DNA of 41,038 bases, from contig JASVEC010000147.1 of assembly GCA_030770535.1 (NCBI GenBank), positions 1 through 41,038 of the forward strand, read 5' to 3'. This DNA is from Batkoa obscura. Its lineage: Eukaryota > Entomophthoromycota > Entomophthoromycetes > Entomophthorales > Batkoaceae. Below the pieces are notes generated by a model. It worked only from the letters and a program-made list of their open reading frames with translations. It searched no databases and was not told the origin of the DNA. The translations under genes and the position numbers were made by a program. Shown here piece after piece: positions 8,714 through 18,235 of this stretch (the stretch's first letter is position 1; every line of letters starts with the position of its first letter).

Positions 8714-10423
8714 TCATTCTGTTTTTGACTTAGCTGAAATTTGCTTATAAAAGCTGTATACAAATTTAGATAAATAGTATAAGAAATAGGATGCTAAAAC
8801 GAAACTTGATAATAATAATAAAATAGCAGTGCCATAGATATCAATTCCATAAGCTGAAATAGCGGACATTTGCTTTGAAATTGGAATAAGATGTTTGATT
8901 TCACAAGGTGGTAAGTTGGAGCTAGGATCAAAAGGTTCATGTTCTCTACATGCTTTAGCAGTATAAGCATGTTGTTCAAACACATCAGCAGCATAACTGA
9001 GCCTTCTTGAATTATGATGAGAGATTGTCTTCATTCTTGATAAATTTGATTTGAATTTATCATCCTTATCTTCAATTATAATTTTAAGCTGCTCTTTTAA
9101 TGATTTGGATGTAAAAGTAAATTTATCAATATAAATCCCAGTTCCAATTTCTTCTAGTTTACGTGCATTTCTTGGTTGATCTCCAAATAATGCTAAGCAT
9201 AATACTGGTGTACCTGAATAAATAGCTTCAAAGGTAGATTCTAATCCACCATGAGATATGAATAATTTAGTATTCTTATGATTTAAGACTGAAACTTGTG
9301 GAGCCCAAGACAATAGCTTAATTTTATCATTCTTTCCTTCGAATAAATCTTGTACTTTCACTTTTCCGCCTTTACCATCATTTACTTCCACTGGAAAATC
9401 ACTTTGTTTTGTACGTCCTAATCCCCATAATACTCCATCAATGATCCCTTCTTCAATTGCCAATAAAGATGCTTCTAATATTTTTCGACTAATTATTGGT
9501 GTAAGCATTGAATTTGAGCCAAAAGCAATGAACAAAGTATTTTCATGAAGGTTTAAAAATCCTTCTAATTTCAATCCTAAAGTATCTTTGTTTTCAGATA
9601 CAATTGGGCCTAATTGAAGTATACTTGGTAATATTGGAGCAGCAGGTTCAAAACCAACAAATGTGTTTGCTATGTTTAATCCGTAATTTAAATCTCCAAA
9701 TCTATCTAAAGTTGGATTAATATTGTGTTGACTTCTTAACTTATCAAACTGCTTATATAAATTTCTAAAATCGATGAATAATGATAATGGATTTATCACT
9801 TGAGTGTAAAAGCGTTCAAAAAATGACATATCTTTGGTATGGATCGGGCCATATTCCATCCCCAATGTAATATAGGGTGTATTAATGATTCCGAACCCAT
9901 CTGTAGTTTGAAAGCCAGCAATTAAAGGTATTTTTAAAGTTTTAGCTAAGTCTTTACAAGCATAGGAGATAAAATCACATACAATAAGGTCAGGTTTTTC
10001 TTCGGTGAGATAATCTTTAAAAGGAAAATAAATAGATTCATAGTTTTCTGTCCAAAACGTTGACATTATATTTGACATTCTTTTCATAGTACTTCGTTTA
10101 TCTTCTTTAATTAAGCCATCTTGCATATCTTTTCTTATAAAACTTTCATCAATTTTTGGTTTACCTAATGAATAATTACCAATACTATACCCCTTCAAAA
10201 ATCGAAGATTATGTTCTAAAGTTACATAAGTTACTTGATGGCCTCTATTGATTAATTCATCTCCTATTTCTAACATCCCCTTGATATGACTTCTACCACC
10301 AAAATCAGAGTGGACTACTATTTTTAATGGAAAGGAATTTTCAGTAGTAAATGAAATACCCTTAGATTCATAAAAAGTAAATGAAAATAAGAATTGTAAA
10401 TAAAGAAGTTGATAAAATTTCAT
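8714..10423 (-). CDS. UGT-type (GT1) membrane glycosyltransferase, convergent paralogue B
   Basis: A 569-residue protein, paralogue of 4686-6398 with the same layout: signal peptide (about 1-21), N-terminal GT-B domain with candidate catalytic His46 in GGRSHIKG, Asp in LIVCDF, then WAPQVSVL, SHGGLES and GDQ, a membrane helix near the end, and tail KSKTE (KxKxx ER retrieval). It should be an ER-membrane enzyme using a UDP-sugar donor. The N-terminal, acceptor-binding half differs widely from the neighbour. The donor half is almost identical in DNA as well as protein across 8944-9485 and 9509-9601, and the membrane region is diverged again. A shared donor site with different acceptors is a reasonable inference. 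The open frame reaches a TTG at 10495; the ATG at 10421-10423 starts the signal peptide and was chosen. No clear TATA box was found upstream. Confidence 0.92.
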   Translation of the reverse strand: MKFYQLLYLQFLFSFTFYESKGISFTTENSFPLKIVVHSDFGGRSHIKGMLEIGDELINRGHQVTYVTLEHNLRFLKGYSIGNYSLGKPKIDESFIRKDMQDGLIKEDKRSTMKRMSNIMSTFWTENYESIYFPFKDYLTEEKPDLIVCDFISYACKDLAKTLKIPLIAGFQTTDGFGIINTPYITLGMEYGPIHTKDMSFFERFYTQVINPLSLFIDFRNLYKQFDKLRSQHNINPTLDRFGDLNYGLNIANTFVGFEPAAPILPSILQLGPIVSENKDTLGLKLEGFLNLHENTLFIAFGSNSMLTPIISRKILEASLLAIEEGIIDGVLWGLGRTKQSDFPVEVNDGKGGKVKVQDLFEGKNDKIKLLSWAPQVSVLNHKNTKLFISHGGLESTFEAIYSGTPVLCLALFGDQPRNARKLEEIGTGIYIDKFTFTSKSLKEQLKIIIEDKDDKFKSNLSRMKTISHHNSRRLSYAADVFEQHAYTAKACREHEPFDPSSNLPPCEIKHLIPISKQMSAISAYGIDIYGTAILLLLSSFVLASYFLYYLSKFVYSFYKQISAKSKTE

Positions 10424-11123
10424 TTTTTTGATAATTAATTGAACTGTTATATTTGAGTTTTTATTCCTTTTTTTCCACACATCTTCTAGATTCAATGGTT
10501 AAATAAAACAACTTTATCGGCTACTTTGTTTATCCCAATTAATGTTGCCGTTTTTTTTAGTAATCGGTGGAATTAAATGTTCAATTGAATTAATAAAATG
10601 GAGCATAAATTCCCATGTTTTATCATTAAATCAATGCTATTTTTATTATGGGACTAACACTTACAATAGAAATGACGTTAGATTTGGAAACAAAAATAGA
10701 AGACATAATTTCATTTTAATTTAATAGGAAAACTTAATATTATTTAATATGATTGTTGTTATATATTACTTAATTCGAACCTTTTAACAAATTTGTATTT
10801 GTATCTTATTTCAAAATTTAGTTATCCGTTTTGATATTTTTCCATAAAACACTATTGTTTATCCTAAGCATATTATTAGTAGAAACAAAAAGTAAATGGA
10901 AGATACTAAAATAAATAATAACATCTATCTAAATTTGCATATGAATAAATTTTGTTATAAATAATGATTGAGTTTTATTCTTTTAAGATTTTGTGATTGA
11001 AATGAAGTAACAATAGTCTTATTAAAAAGAGATGAGCCCAAAAAATACCCTCATATATTTAATAATCAATAATTATTTGTCAACATTAGACCAAAAATCT
11101 TAGAAAAAAGTTAATTACAATAT
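10424..11123. other. Intergenic region upstream of paralogue B
   Basis: No convincing gene. A short open stretch near 10542-10724 has a repetitive Asn/Tyr-rich composition and no family resemblance. A sequence at about 11036-11057 (AAAAAATACCCTCATAT) resembles a MITE tip but is too short to call. Confidence 0.4.
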
Positions 11124-11222
11124 GGGGATGTATTTTTGTGTTTAAGAATTTAACTAATAATCTTTTCGCTCAAACAACGCTTAAGAAATGGAAAAAGTGA
11201 TGAAATCAAAAAAAACATCCTC
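11124..11222 (+). mobile_element. MITE family 1 copy
   Basis: Full-length copy from GGGGATGTATTTTTGTG to AAACATCCTC, flanked on both sides by ATAT. Confidence 0.88.
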
Positions 11223-11606
11223 ATATATATATTAAAAGTTAACTTTTTAGGCATCAAACTATTTTCAAAAAAAGTAACCTGTATAAGATTGAGACTTTTG
11301 GATTGTTAATAATACCAGTCTAATTAGCTAAGATTAATTTGATAAAATAGCTATTAACAATTAATTTTTGCTTTTACAAAAATTAGACAAATATAGTTTA
11401 TTTATAATACTCAGTGCTTATCATATTTTCAATTTTATTATTTTTAAATGAATTTTTTATTTAAATTAAATATTTTAAAGAAATCCAAATCAACTAATCA
11501 TAAGTAATAAATAAACAAATTAACTTAATACAAAATTATTATTATTATTAAATAATATAACATAACAATTTTTTCAAAACTACCTTTATTTAACAAAAGT
11601 ATATAT

Positions 11607-11701
11607 TGGAACATTTTTGATTTCATCACTTTTTCCATTTTTAAGCGCTATTTGAGTGGAAAATTTGTTGGTAAAATTCTTAAACATAAAAATACATCCT
11701 C
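11607..11701 (-). mobile_element. MITE family 1 copy, reverse orientation
   Basis: A copy from TGGAACATTTTTGATTTC to AATACATCCTC with the AAGCGCTATTTGAG block. The flanks ATAT and ATTA are a near match. Confidence 0.82.
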
Positions 11702-12072
11702 ATTATTAAATTTTTTAAACTATAAAGATAAATTATTTATATTATATTGTTTAATAGTTAAGTAATATTACAAAATAAATGAAGCTATATTATAATTATT
11801 ATAAATTGGTATTAAAATATATCATATTCTTAAAGTTCAATAAAAAGTAATATTATTTATTATCAATATTGTTTTTTATATTATTTTAACTATTAAAATT
11901 ATTAAATTAAATAATATTGTAAATATTATTATATTACGTTATATTATTCTATATAATAACTAACTCTGTTTTTAATTAGTTTTATTTAATATTTTATTTT
12001 TTTATTGAATTTAATTTAAATTTATATAATATTAACAACAGGCTTTATAATTAAAACTTAAATTAATCATTT
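11702..12072. other. Extremely A+T-rich stretch
   Basis: Almost no G or C for about 350 bp, dominated by short runs such as ATTATTAAATAATATT. No gene, fold or element was recognised. Confidence 0.5.
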
Positions 12073-12170
12073 GGGAGTGTTTTTTTGTGTTTAAGAATTT
12101 TACCAACAATCTTTTCACTCAAATAGCGCTTAAAAATGGAAAAAGTAATGAAGTCAAAAAAAACACCCCC
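12073..12170 (+). mobile_element. MITE family 1 copy
   Basis: A copy from GGGAGTGTTTTTTTGTG to AAAACACCCCC, flanked by ATTT on both sides, a 4-bp target duplication different from the common ATAT. Confidence 0.87.
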
Positions 12171-12282
12171 ATTTATTGTTAATAGAATTAATATCTTTTA
12201 TTTTTATAAGTCTATTAATTATAACTTTATTTTTAGTTAGCATCCTTTAGTTTCTATTATTATTATTCTTAATAGTATAAAT

Positions 12283-12380
12283 GAGGATGTATCTTTGTGT
12301 TTAAGAATTTTACCAACAAAATTTCCGCTCAAATAGCGCTTAAAAATCGAAAAAGTGATGAAGCTAAAAAAAACACTCCC
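12283..12380 (+). mobile_element. MITE family 1 copy
   Basis: A copy from GAGGATGTATCTTTGTG to AAACACTCCC, with flanks AAAT and AAAC (one mismatch). Confidence 0.87.
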
Positions 12381-12412
12381 AAACCTTGTTTTTATATTTT
12401 CTATATTAATAT

Positions 12413-12445
12413 GGGGGATGTTTTTTTTAGCTTCGTCACTTTTAG
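12413..12445 (-). mobile_element. Truncated MITE family 1 right end
   Basis: GGGGATGTTTTTTTTAGC followed by TTCGTCACTTTTAG matches about 30 bp of one MITE end and then stops. It is a solo tip without a partner end. Confidence 0.7.
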
Positions 12446-12789
12446 TTAATTAAAAGGTCAAGTATGATTATCTTATTTGATTAACTGATTTTATAAATTT
12501 ATTCTAATTTACTAAACTACTTAATTATAATGAAATTAATATACGCATAATAACATAAAATGATAAACTTTTTATTTTATTAAAAAAAAGATAAAAAGAT
12601 TCAAGTGCTAGACTTTAGTAATCACCCAGTATTACCTAATGAAAAAAGATTCAAACTAAAAGTTAATATTGACTTCAAGCTCAAATGTAAAAAAAGATTT
12701 GAATTATTGTTATAGATTTCTAATTAAGTCATCTAATAAAATAAAACCTTAATTATAAAAACCTATTACGTTACACCACCAATAGTTCT
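12446..12789. other. A+T-rich 3' flank of the receptor gene
   Basis: No gene or repeat was recognised. Confidence 0.4.
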
Positions 12790-13788
12790 TTACTTTGTGT
12801 TAATAAAACAGTTAAACTTCATAAATAAATTCATTAGTTTACTAGAAACTCGATTATGTAAAAGAAGTAATAAAATAGGATTAGCAATACAAAAAGAACA
12901 AATAGAAGCGAAGATAATAATTGATAGCTCATAACTTAACACAAATTCAATATTTAAGAAACTCATAATAATATAATAAACCATGATAAAAATAGCTGGT
13001 AAAATACAAATAGTATAACAAACAACGAATAAAATAGCCTTATTAAGTACTCTCTTTGATAAATTGTGATTTCTAGAATTCTGATCTATCAACTGCTTAT
13101 CAGTTTCTTCTATTGAATTCTGTTCTTCTTCAGTTAACTCTTGTTTTGATTCATTCTTATTCCCTTTATTATATGAATTTAATGAATAGGACATTAATTT
13201 TGGCTTCTTTATCATTATTGAGATGATACCTGAATAACAATAAGCTATTATACTAGTATTCAAAATTAATAAAATGGTCATAACAAAGTAATATACTGAT
13301 CCAAAAGTACCTTGGATTGGTAATGGCATACACATCATTCGTGATGGCATAAGTTGGAATTGATTATAAGTAGCTGTAAGTACAGATAATATAAAAGATA
13401 TTGATATAATAACTAAACCGCCTGACCATAAAAACCAATTACTTACATTAATTTGTTTAATAGTGAAATAACGTTCTAAAGTAAGCAATGATACACCACA
13501 ACTACTACATATTGGTATTAATGTATGAAATACTCCTAATATTTGACAAGAGTGAGTGTTGAGCATTACATTCGAATCATTTACTATTGATATGATTTCT
13601 TGTGTTAAGGCAACAATAGGTATTATAATATCGATAGTAATTGTAAATAAAATAAAACTAAATCCTAATCGAAATGATTTTTCTTTTACAAGTAGAATAA
13701 CAACTATACCAACCATGATGTTTAATATCAATGCTATGACTCCTAAAATATCCCCAATGATTTCCACTATCAATTTAGTATTGTTCAT
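12790..13788 (-). CDS. Rhodopsin-like (family A) seven-helix receptor
   Basis: A 332-residue protein with seven hydrophobic segments and family A GPCR landmarks. Cys81 at the start of helix 3 and Cys153 in the second outer loop could form the conserved disulfide. ERY at 105-107 ends helix 3 (the DRY position). CILP at 261-264 in helix 6 replaces CWxP. NP at 303-304 in helix 7 is the NPxxY position, with Tyr replaced by Leu. A polar, acidic third inner loop (about 200-245, several Glu/Gln and Asn) separates helices 5 and 6. Such receptors sit in the plasma membrane and signal through G proteins; the ligand is not predictable. The frame continues upstream to a TTG at 13821, but the ATG at 13788 places helix 1 normally and was chosen. 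A broken paralogue lies at 18236-19215, head to head, with a transposon dimer between them. Confidence 0.85.
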   Translation of the reverse strand: MNNTKLIVEIIGDILGVIALILNIMVGIVVILLVKEKSFRLGFSFILFTITIDIIIPIVALTQEIISIVNDSNVMLNTHSCQILGVFHTLIPICSSCGVSLLTLERYFTIKQINVSNWFLWSGGLVIISISFILSVLTATYNQFQLMPSRMMCMPLPIQGTFGSVYYFVMTILLILNTSIIAYCYSGIISIMIKKPKLMSYSLNSYNKGNKNESKQELTEEEQNSIEETDKQLIDQNSRNHNLSKRVLNKAILFVVCYTICILPAIFIMVYYIIMSFLNIEFVLSYELSIIIFASICSFCIANPILLLLLHNRVSSKLMNLFMKFNCFINTK

Positions 13789-14131
13789 TTTTAAAAGATT
13801 TAAAAGGCTTTTGAGTATCAATTTAATTCTATTTAGTTTTATTCTAACTTTTCGAGAATTATAGGTATTTAATTCTATTGGTGGATTTATTAAATCACCT
13901 TAATTCAAATCATATCAAGTGACCATTAACAAGCTTCAGAAATGAAATAATCTATTTTATTTACTAATCATATATCAACATTTCTAATAGTTATTTAATG
14001 CTCATTTTATACATAAATCGAATTCATAGCCAGTATCTCTTATAAATAAGAAGTTGAGAGTATTCAAAGATATTTATTTTAATAGCTCAACTAAATATTA
14101 TCATTTTACAAGTCCATTCAATTTAGTAAAT
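13789..14131. other. Upstream region of the receptor gene
   Basis: No clear TATA box or other element. It ends at the transposon tip, where AAAT (14128-14131) is one half of a target duplication. Confidence 0.4.
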
Positions 14132-14441
14132 GGGGCTGTCCTAATTGGTTTCAGAATCTACTTACAAATTAATCCAAATTTAAAATTCCAAGTTTGTGTT
14201 CAATATAACGGTTAAATCTAAAAAGCCTAAAATTAAATGTCTCTATTTAAAACTTATTTTAATTGTTTCCTTTTCTTAAATAGCTAATTTTCCTAACTAT
14301 ATATTTTATGTTAGTTCTGTTAGATATTTAACAGATATATAATATATAACTATATGATTATATAATTATATAAATACATAATTATATAAACACAGTTATT
14401 TGACTTTATTTGACTTTATTTTTTGTTGAAATAAAAATAAA

Positions 14442-15959
14442 ATGCAAACTTTCATAACTAAACTTCGAAATGGAATTTTTGAAAACTTCAATACAATAGG
14501 GAGGAGTACACAATATAAACATTGTAATTCATTTACATCAATTTTAAGAGCTACTTATAACAACCCAAGGTTCATGGAATTTTATAATAAAACAAAACAA
14601 AGAAAAGATATATTATCAAAGTTTACTATCGATAATAATAAACTTAATCAAGTAATGTATAAAATTAGTGCTTTAAGGGAAACAGGAAACAAAAGTCAGC
14701 AAGTAGCGTTATTATCAACTATAGCTTCAGTATATTCTTTTGATGAATGTAAGAGTTTTGGGTTTAATATAAATAGAAATCAATATGATTATTCAAAAAC
14801 AAGTAATAATAATAAAATATCAACATTAAAACCTATTATTAAAAATACAAAAAAAATTAAAGATGACCAAATTGAAACTATCATACAATATTTACTAAAT
14901 GATTCAACTATTTCATCAAGATTTAATAAAAAAAATAACGATAGTAAATATTCATCAGATAATATATATATATTAAATAAAAGTAGAAGAATGATATATA
15001 GTAAATATTTGAATGATCTAAGAGATAAAGCAGTAGCCAGGTCAACGTTCTTTAAATATATACCAACTAATTTCAAAAATCCAGCAAGAAAAACGGATCT
15101 ATGTAATATATGTACCCAGTATACAGTTAGAAAAAAGTTATTTGAAAATAAAATAAATACAGCAAAAAACAAAGCAGAGATAGAAGAAATTTTCAACGAA
15201 GAAGAAAAATTATACAAATTACATAAATTCTGTGTTGATACTCAAAAAAACACATTTAATGAAACTATCAAAAAATTAAATAACAAAAGTTGTATAATAG
15301 TTTTAGATTTTAAACAAAATATGGAAATAGGGACAAGACCAGATTCAATAAATTTAGATCATTATAATAAACAAGCTATATCAGTATTAGGCTTTGGTGT
15401 ATTATATTTAAAAGATGATAAAACAATAGGCAAAGTTTACTTTGATTATTTATCTGAAATATTGAATCATGATTCAGCATATGCAGGAGATTGTTTAATC
15501 GATTTAATCTCTACAGAGCTTCTATTTAAAAAGTTTACAAAAATTAATATATGGGCAGATACAGGAAATCATTTTAGATCCCAAGAGTTCTTACATTATA
15601 TGTTTAAAGAAATTCATAAAATAAATAGTAGTTTGAATGTTAATCTTAATTTTTTTGCTGAGCATCATGGAAAAAGTATAGTTGATGGACATTTTGGAAA
15701 CCTTTCAAAATGGAAAAGTAGTTTTGAAGCGTTAGGTAAAATAGAAGATATCGATCAATTAATTTCAAGATTTGAGGCTTTTATTTGCGAGCATAATAAA
15801 ATTAATAACTCGACTGTTAATAATGGGAAAACAGATATAATTTTTAAAAAGTATAAAAGAAACAAAAATACAACAAAAAGAGTCATGATGCTCAGCAAAA
15901 AAATTAAGATTGACATTCAAACTACTATATTTTATGAATTTCTTAAACATATAGTGTAA
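14442..15959 (+). CDS. DDE-like DNA transposase with a foreign C-terminal tail
   Basis: A 505-residue protein encoded mostly by arm 1 of the inverted dimer. Visible landmarks: a helical N-terminal region rich in Lys and Asn; CNIC at 221-224 with Cys264, possibly metal binding; Asp289 in IVLDF; Asp373 in IWADTGNHFRS; and FFAEHHGKSIVDGHFG at 404-418 with Glu407, His408-409 and Asp415. The spacing of the Asp residues and the HGK..DG.FG motif fit an RNase H-like DDE nuclease, but I cannot assign a superfamily. Residues after about 481 are read from the reverse-complemented arm 2, so the natural C-terminus, as in the copy at 36834-40600, has been replaced by about 25 unrelated residues. The frame is otherwise open. 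The ATG at 14442 is conserved in the other copies. Confidence 0.75.
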   Translation: MQTFITKLRNGIFENFNTIGRSTQYKHCNSFTSILRATYNNPRFMEFYNKTKQRKDILSKFTIDNNKLNQVMYKISALRETGNKSQQVALLSTIASVYSFDECKSFGFNINRNQYDYSKTSNNNKISTLKPIIKNTKKIKDDQIETIIQYLLNDSTISSRFNKKNNDSKYSSDNIYILNKSRRMIYSKYLNDLRDKAVARSTFFKYIPTNFKNPARKTDLCNICTQYTVRKKLFENKINTAKNKAEIEEIFNEEEKLYKLHKFCVDTQKNTFNETIKKLNNKSCIIVLDFKQNMEIGTRPDSINLDHYNKQAISVLGFGVLYLKDDKTIGKVYFDYLSEILNHDSAYAGDCLIDLISTELLFKKFTKINIWADTGNHFRSQEFLHYMFKEIHKINSSLNVNLNFFAEHHGKSIVDGHFGNLSKWKSSFEALGKIEDIDQLISRFEAFICEHNKINNSTVNNGKTDIIFKKYKRNKNTTKRVMMLSKKIKIDIQTTIFYEFLKHIV

Positions 15960-17091
15960 AACTCTTGGGATCTAAAATGATTTCCTGTATATGCCCAGAA
16001 TATTAATTTTTGTAAACTTTTTAAATAGAAGCTCTGTAGAAGATTAAATCGATTAAACAATCTCCTGCATACTGAATCATGATTCAATATTTCAGATAAG
16101 TAATCAAAGTAAACTTTGCCTATTGTTTTAATCATCTTTTAAATATAATACACCAAAACCAATACTGATATAGCTTGTTTATTATAATGATCTAGATTTA
16201 TTGAATCTGGTCTTGTCCCTATTTCCATATTTTTGTTAAAATCTAAAACTATTATACAACTTTTGTTATTTAATTTTTTGATAGTTTCATTAAATGTGTT
16301 TTTTTTGAGTATCAACACAGATTTATGTAATTTGTATAATTTTTCTTCTTCGTTGAAAATTTCTTGTATCTCTGCTTTGTTTTTGCTGTATTTATTTTAT
16401 TTTCAAATAACTTTTTCTAACTGTATACTGGGTACATATATTACATAGATCCGTTTTTCTGTGGATTTTTGAAATTAGTTGTTATATTTAAAGAACGTGA
16501 CCTAGCTACTGCTTTATCTCTTAGATCATTCAAATATTTACTATATATCATTCTTCTACTTTTATTTAATATATATATATTTTCTGATGAATATTTACTA
16601 TCGTTATTTTTTTTTTTTAAATCTTGATGAAATAGTTGAATCATTTGTAAAAATTGTATATAGTTTCAATTTGGTCATCTTTAATTTTTTTTGTATTTTT
16701 AATAATAGGTTGTAATGTTGATATTTTATTATTTTACTTGTTTTTGAATAATCATATTGATTTCTATTTATAATTAAACCCAAAACTCTTACATTCATCA
16801 AAAGAATATACTGAATCTATAGTTGATAATAACGTACTTTATGTTTATTTTCCTGTTTTTACCTTAAAGCACTAATTTTATACTTACTTGATTAAGTTTA
16901 TTATTATCGATAGAAACTTTGATAATATATCTTTTCTTGTTTGTTTTATTATAAAATTCCATAAACCTGGGTTGTTAATAAGTAGCTCTTAAAATTGAGT
17001 AAATGAATTACAAGTTTATATTGTGTACTCCTCCCTATTGTATTGAAGTTTTCAAAATTCCATTTCGAAGTTTAGTTATGAAAGTTTTCAT
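15884..17091 (-). pseudogene. Transposase remnant in arm 2 of the dimer
   Basis: Reverse-complement copy of transposase residues 1 to about 409, starting at the ATG complement at 17089-17091. It matches arm 1 closely, including the CNIC, LDF and WA(D/Y)TGNHFRS regions, but several small indels and substitutions shift the frame, leaving only fragments of about 65-70 residues open. The C-terminal part is absent because the palindrome turns at 15884. It cannot encode a working protein. Confidence 0.85.
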
Positions 17092-17361
17092 TATTTATTT
17101 TTCAACAAAAAATAAAGTCAAATAACTGTATTTATATAATTATATAATCATTTAGTTATATATTATATATCTGTTAAATATCTAACAGAACTAACATAAA
17201 ATATATAGTTAGGAAAATTAGCTATTCAAGAAAAGGAAACAATTAAAATAAGTTTTAAATAGAGACATTTAATTTTAGGCTTTTTAGATTTAACCGTTAT
17301 ATTGAACACAAACTTGAATTTTAAATTTGGATTAATTTCTAAGTAGATTCTGAAAAAAATT

Positions 17362-17500
17362 AGGACAGCCCCAAATAATAAAAATCTCAGAATGTAAATA
17401 AAGTTTAAAATATAATTTAGGACAGCCCCAAATAGGACAGCCCCAAATAATAAAAATCTCAGAATGTAAATAAAGTTTAAATAAAGTTTAAAATATAATT
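17362..17500. repeat. Tandem re-duplication of the transposon tip and flank
   Basis: AGGACAGCCCCAAAT appears three times (17362, 17419 and 17434). The 48-bp flank that begins AATAATAAAAATCTCAG follows the first and third. The dimer tip and the DNA next to it were therefore locally duplicated after insertion, probably by slippage or a failed excision. Confidence 0.8.
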
Positions 17501-17780
17501 ATAATAAAACATTGTACTTTAAATAAAAATAGCTGTTTGTACAGCATTATAATTTTAAATGAAGCTGATGGTTATATGCTTTGAATTATATATATAAAAC
17601 AAACTATAATTCATAAATATAATATACAATTATTTATTATTAGCTTAGTTGAATAAGTGCAATAGATATTTGAATTAAAATATTGGAATATTAAAGCAAT
17701 AATAAGAAACTGCTTTATTTAACTCAAGTAAAATATTGCTAACTATTTAAATTTTTAGCTTTTTAAATTTGTTTTTAAAT

Positions 17781-17865
17781 GGGGATGTTTTTTTGATTTC
17801 ATTATTTTTCTATTTTTTAAGCATTATTTGAATGGAAAAATAACGAAATCAAAAAAAACATTCCC
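17781..17865. mobile_element. MITE family 1, fold-back variant
   Basis: An 85-bp copy in which both ends carry the same (right-end) sequence. GGGGATGTTTTTTTGATTTC and a near-exact reverse complement enclose AAGCATTATTTGAATGG. It is flanked by AAAT on both sides. It differs from the 95-101 bp copies by lacking the TGTTTAAGAATTTTAC end. Confidence 0.82.
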
Positions 17866-18235
17866 AAATATTAACTAAAAAAAATTTAGAAACTAAATTA
17901 AACTTTTTATTAAAAAAATAAAAAAAGCTGTGTTAAATTTTATAATATACCAAGCATTTTTTAAAATGTGTTAAATAAAGCTTATTTGAAAACATAAAAG
18001 CAATGAAATATAGTTGATATTAAAATTAAGTAAAAACGTAAATATTTTTAAATAAGTACTAATGCAAAATGTTCACAATTAAATTTTTGGTTAAGTGCTA
18101 AATATCCAAAAATCATTAAATTAATTTGATTTCTATTTTGTATGAAGAGAAGAATATTAATTAAAATTCTGTTTATATTTTAATAAAGCAAATTGTAAAT
18201 AGCAAATTAATTAAGCTTATCGCTTTTATTAAAAA
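17866..18235. other. Upstream region of the broken receptor copy
   Basis: A+T-rich, with no recognised element. Confidence 0.4.

Larger units (their letters stand above)
14132..17372. mobile_element. Inverted dimer of a GGGG-terminus DNA transposon
   Basis: Two head-out arms form a large palindrome: arm 1 at 14132-15669 and arm 2 at 15884-17372 in reverse complement, around a 214-bp single-copy loop (15670-15883). Both outer tips are the same transposon end (GGGGCTGTCCTAATT and its complement AATTAGGACAGCCCC). The whole dimer is bounded by AAAT on each side (14128-14131 and 17373-17376), as if it inserted as one unit. Arm 2 has small deletions and is shorter (1489 versus 1538 bp), so the arms have diverged since the duplication. 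The other transposon end, seen at 36834, is missing here. Confidence 0.85.

Noticed and set aside
14789-15217. Long minus-strand open frame opposite the transposase
   Set aside because: It is the shadow of a Lys/Asn-rich coding strand, giving Phe/Leu/Ile-rich noise; no motif and no conservation beyond the transposase itself.
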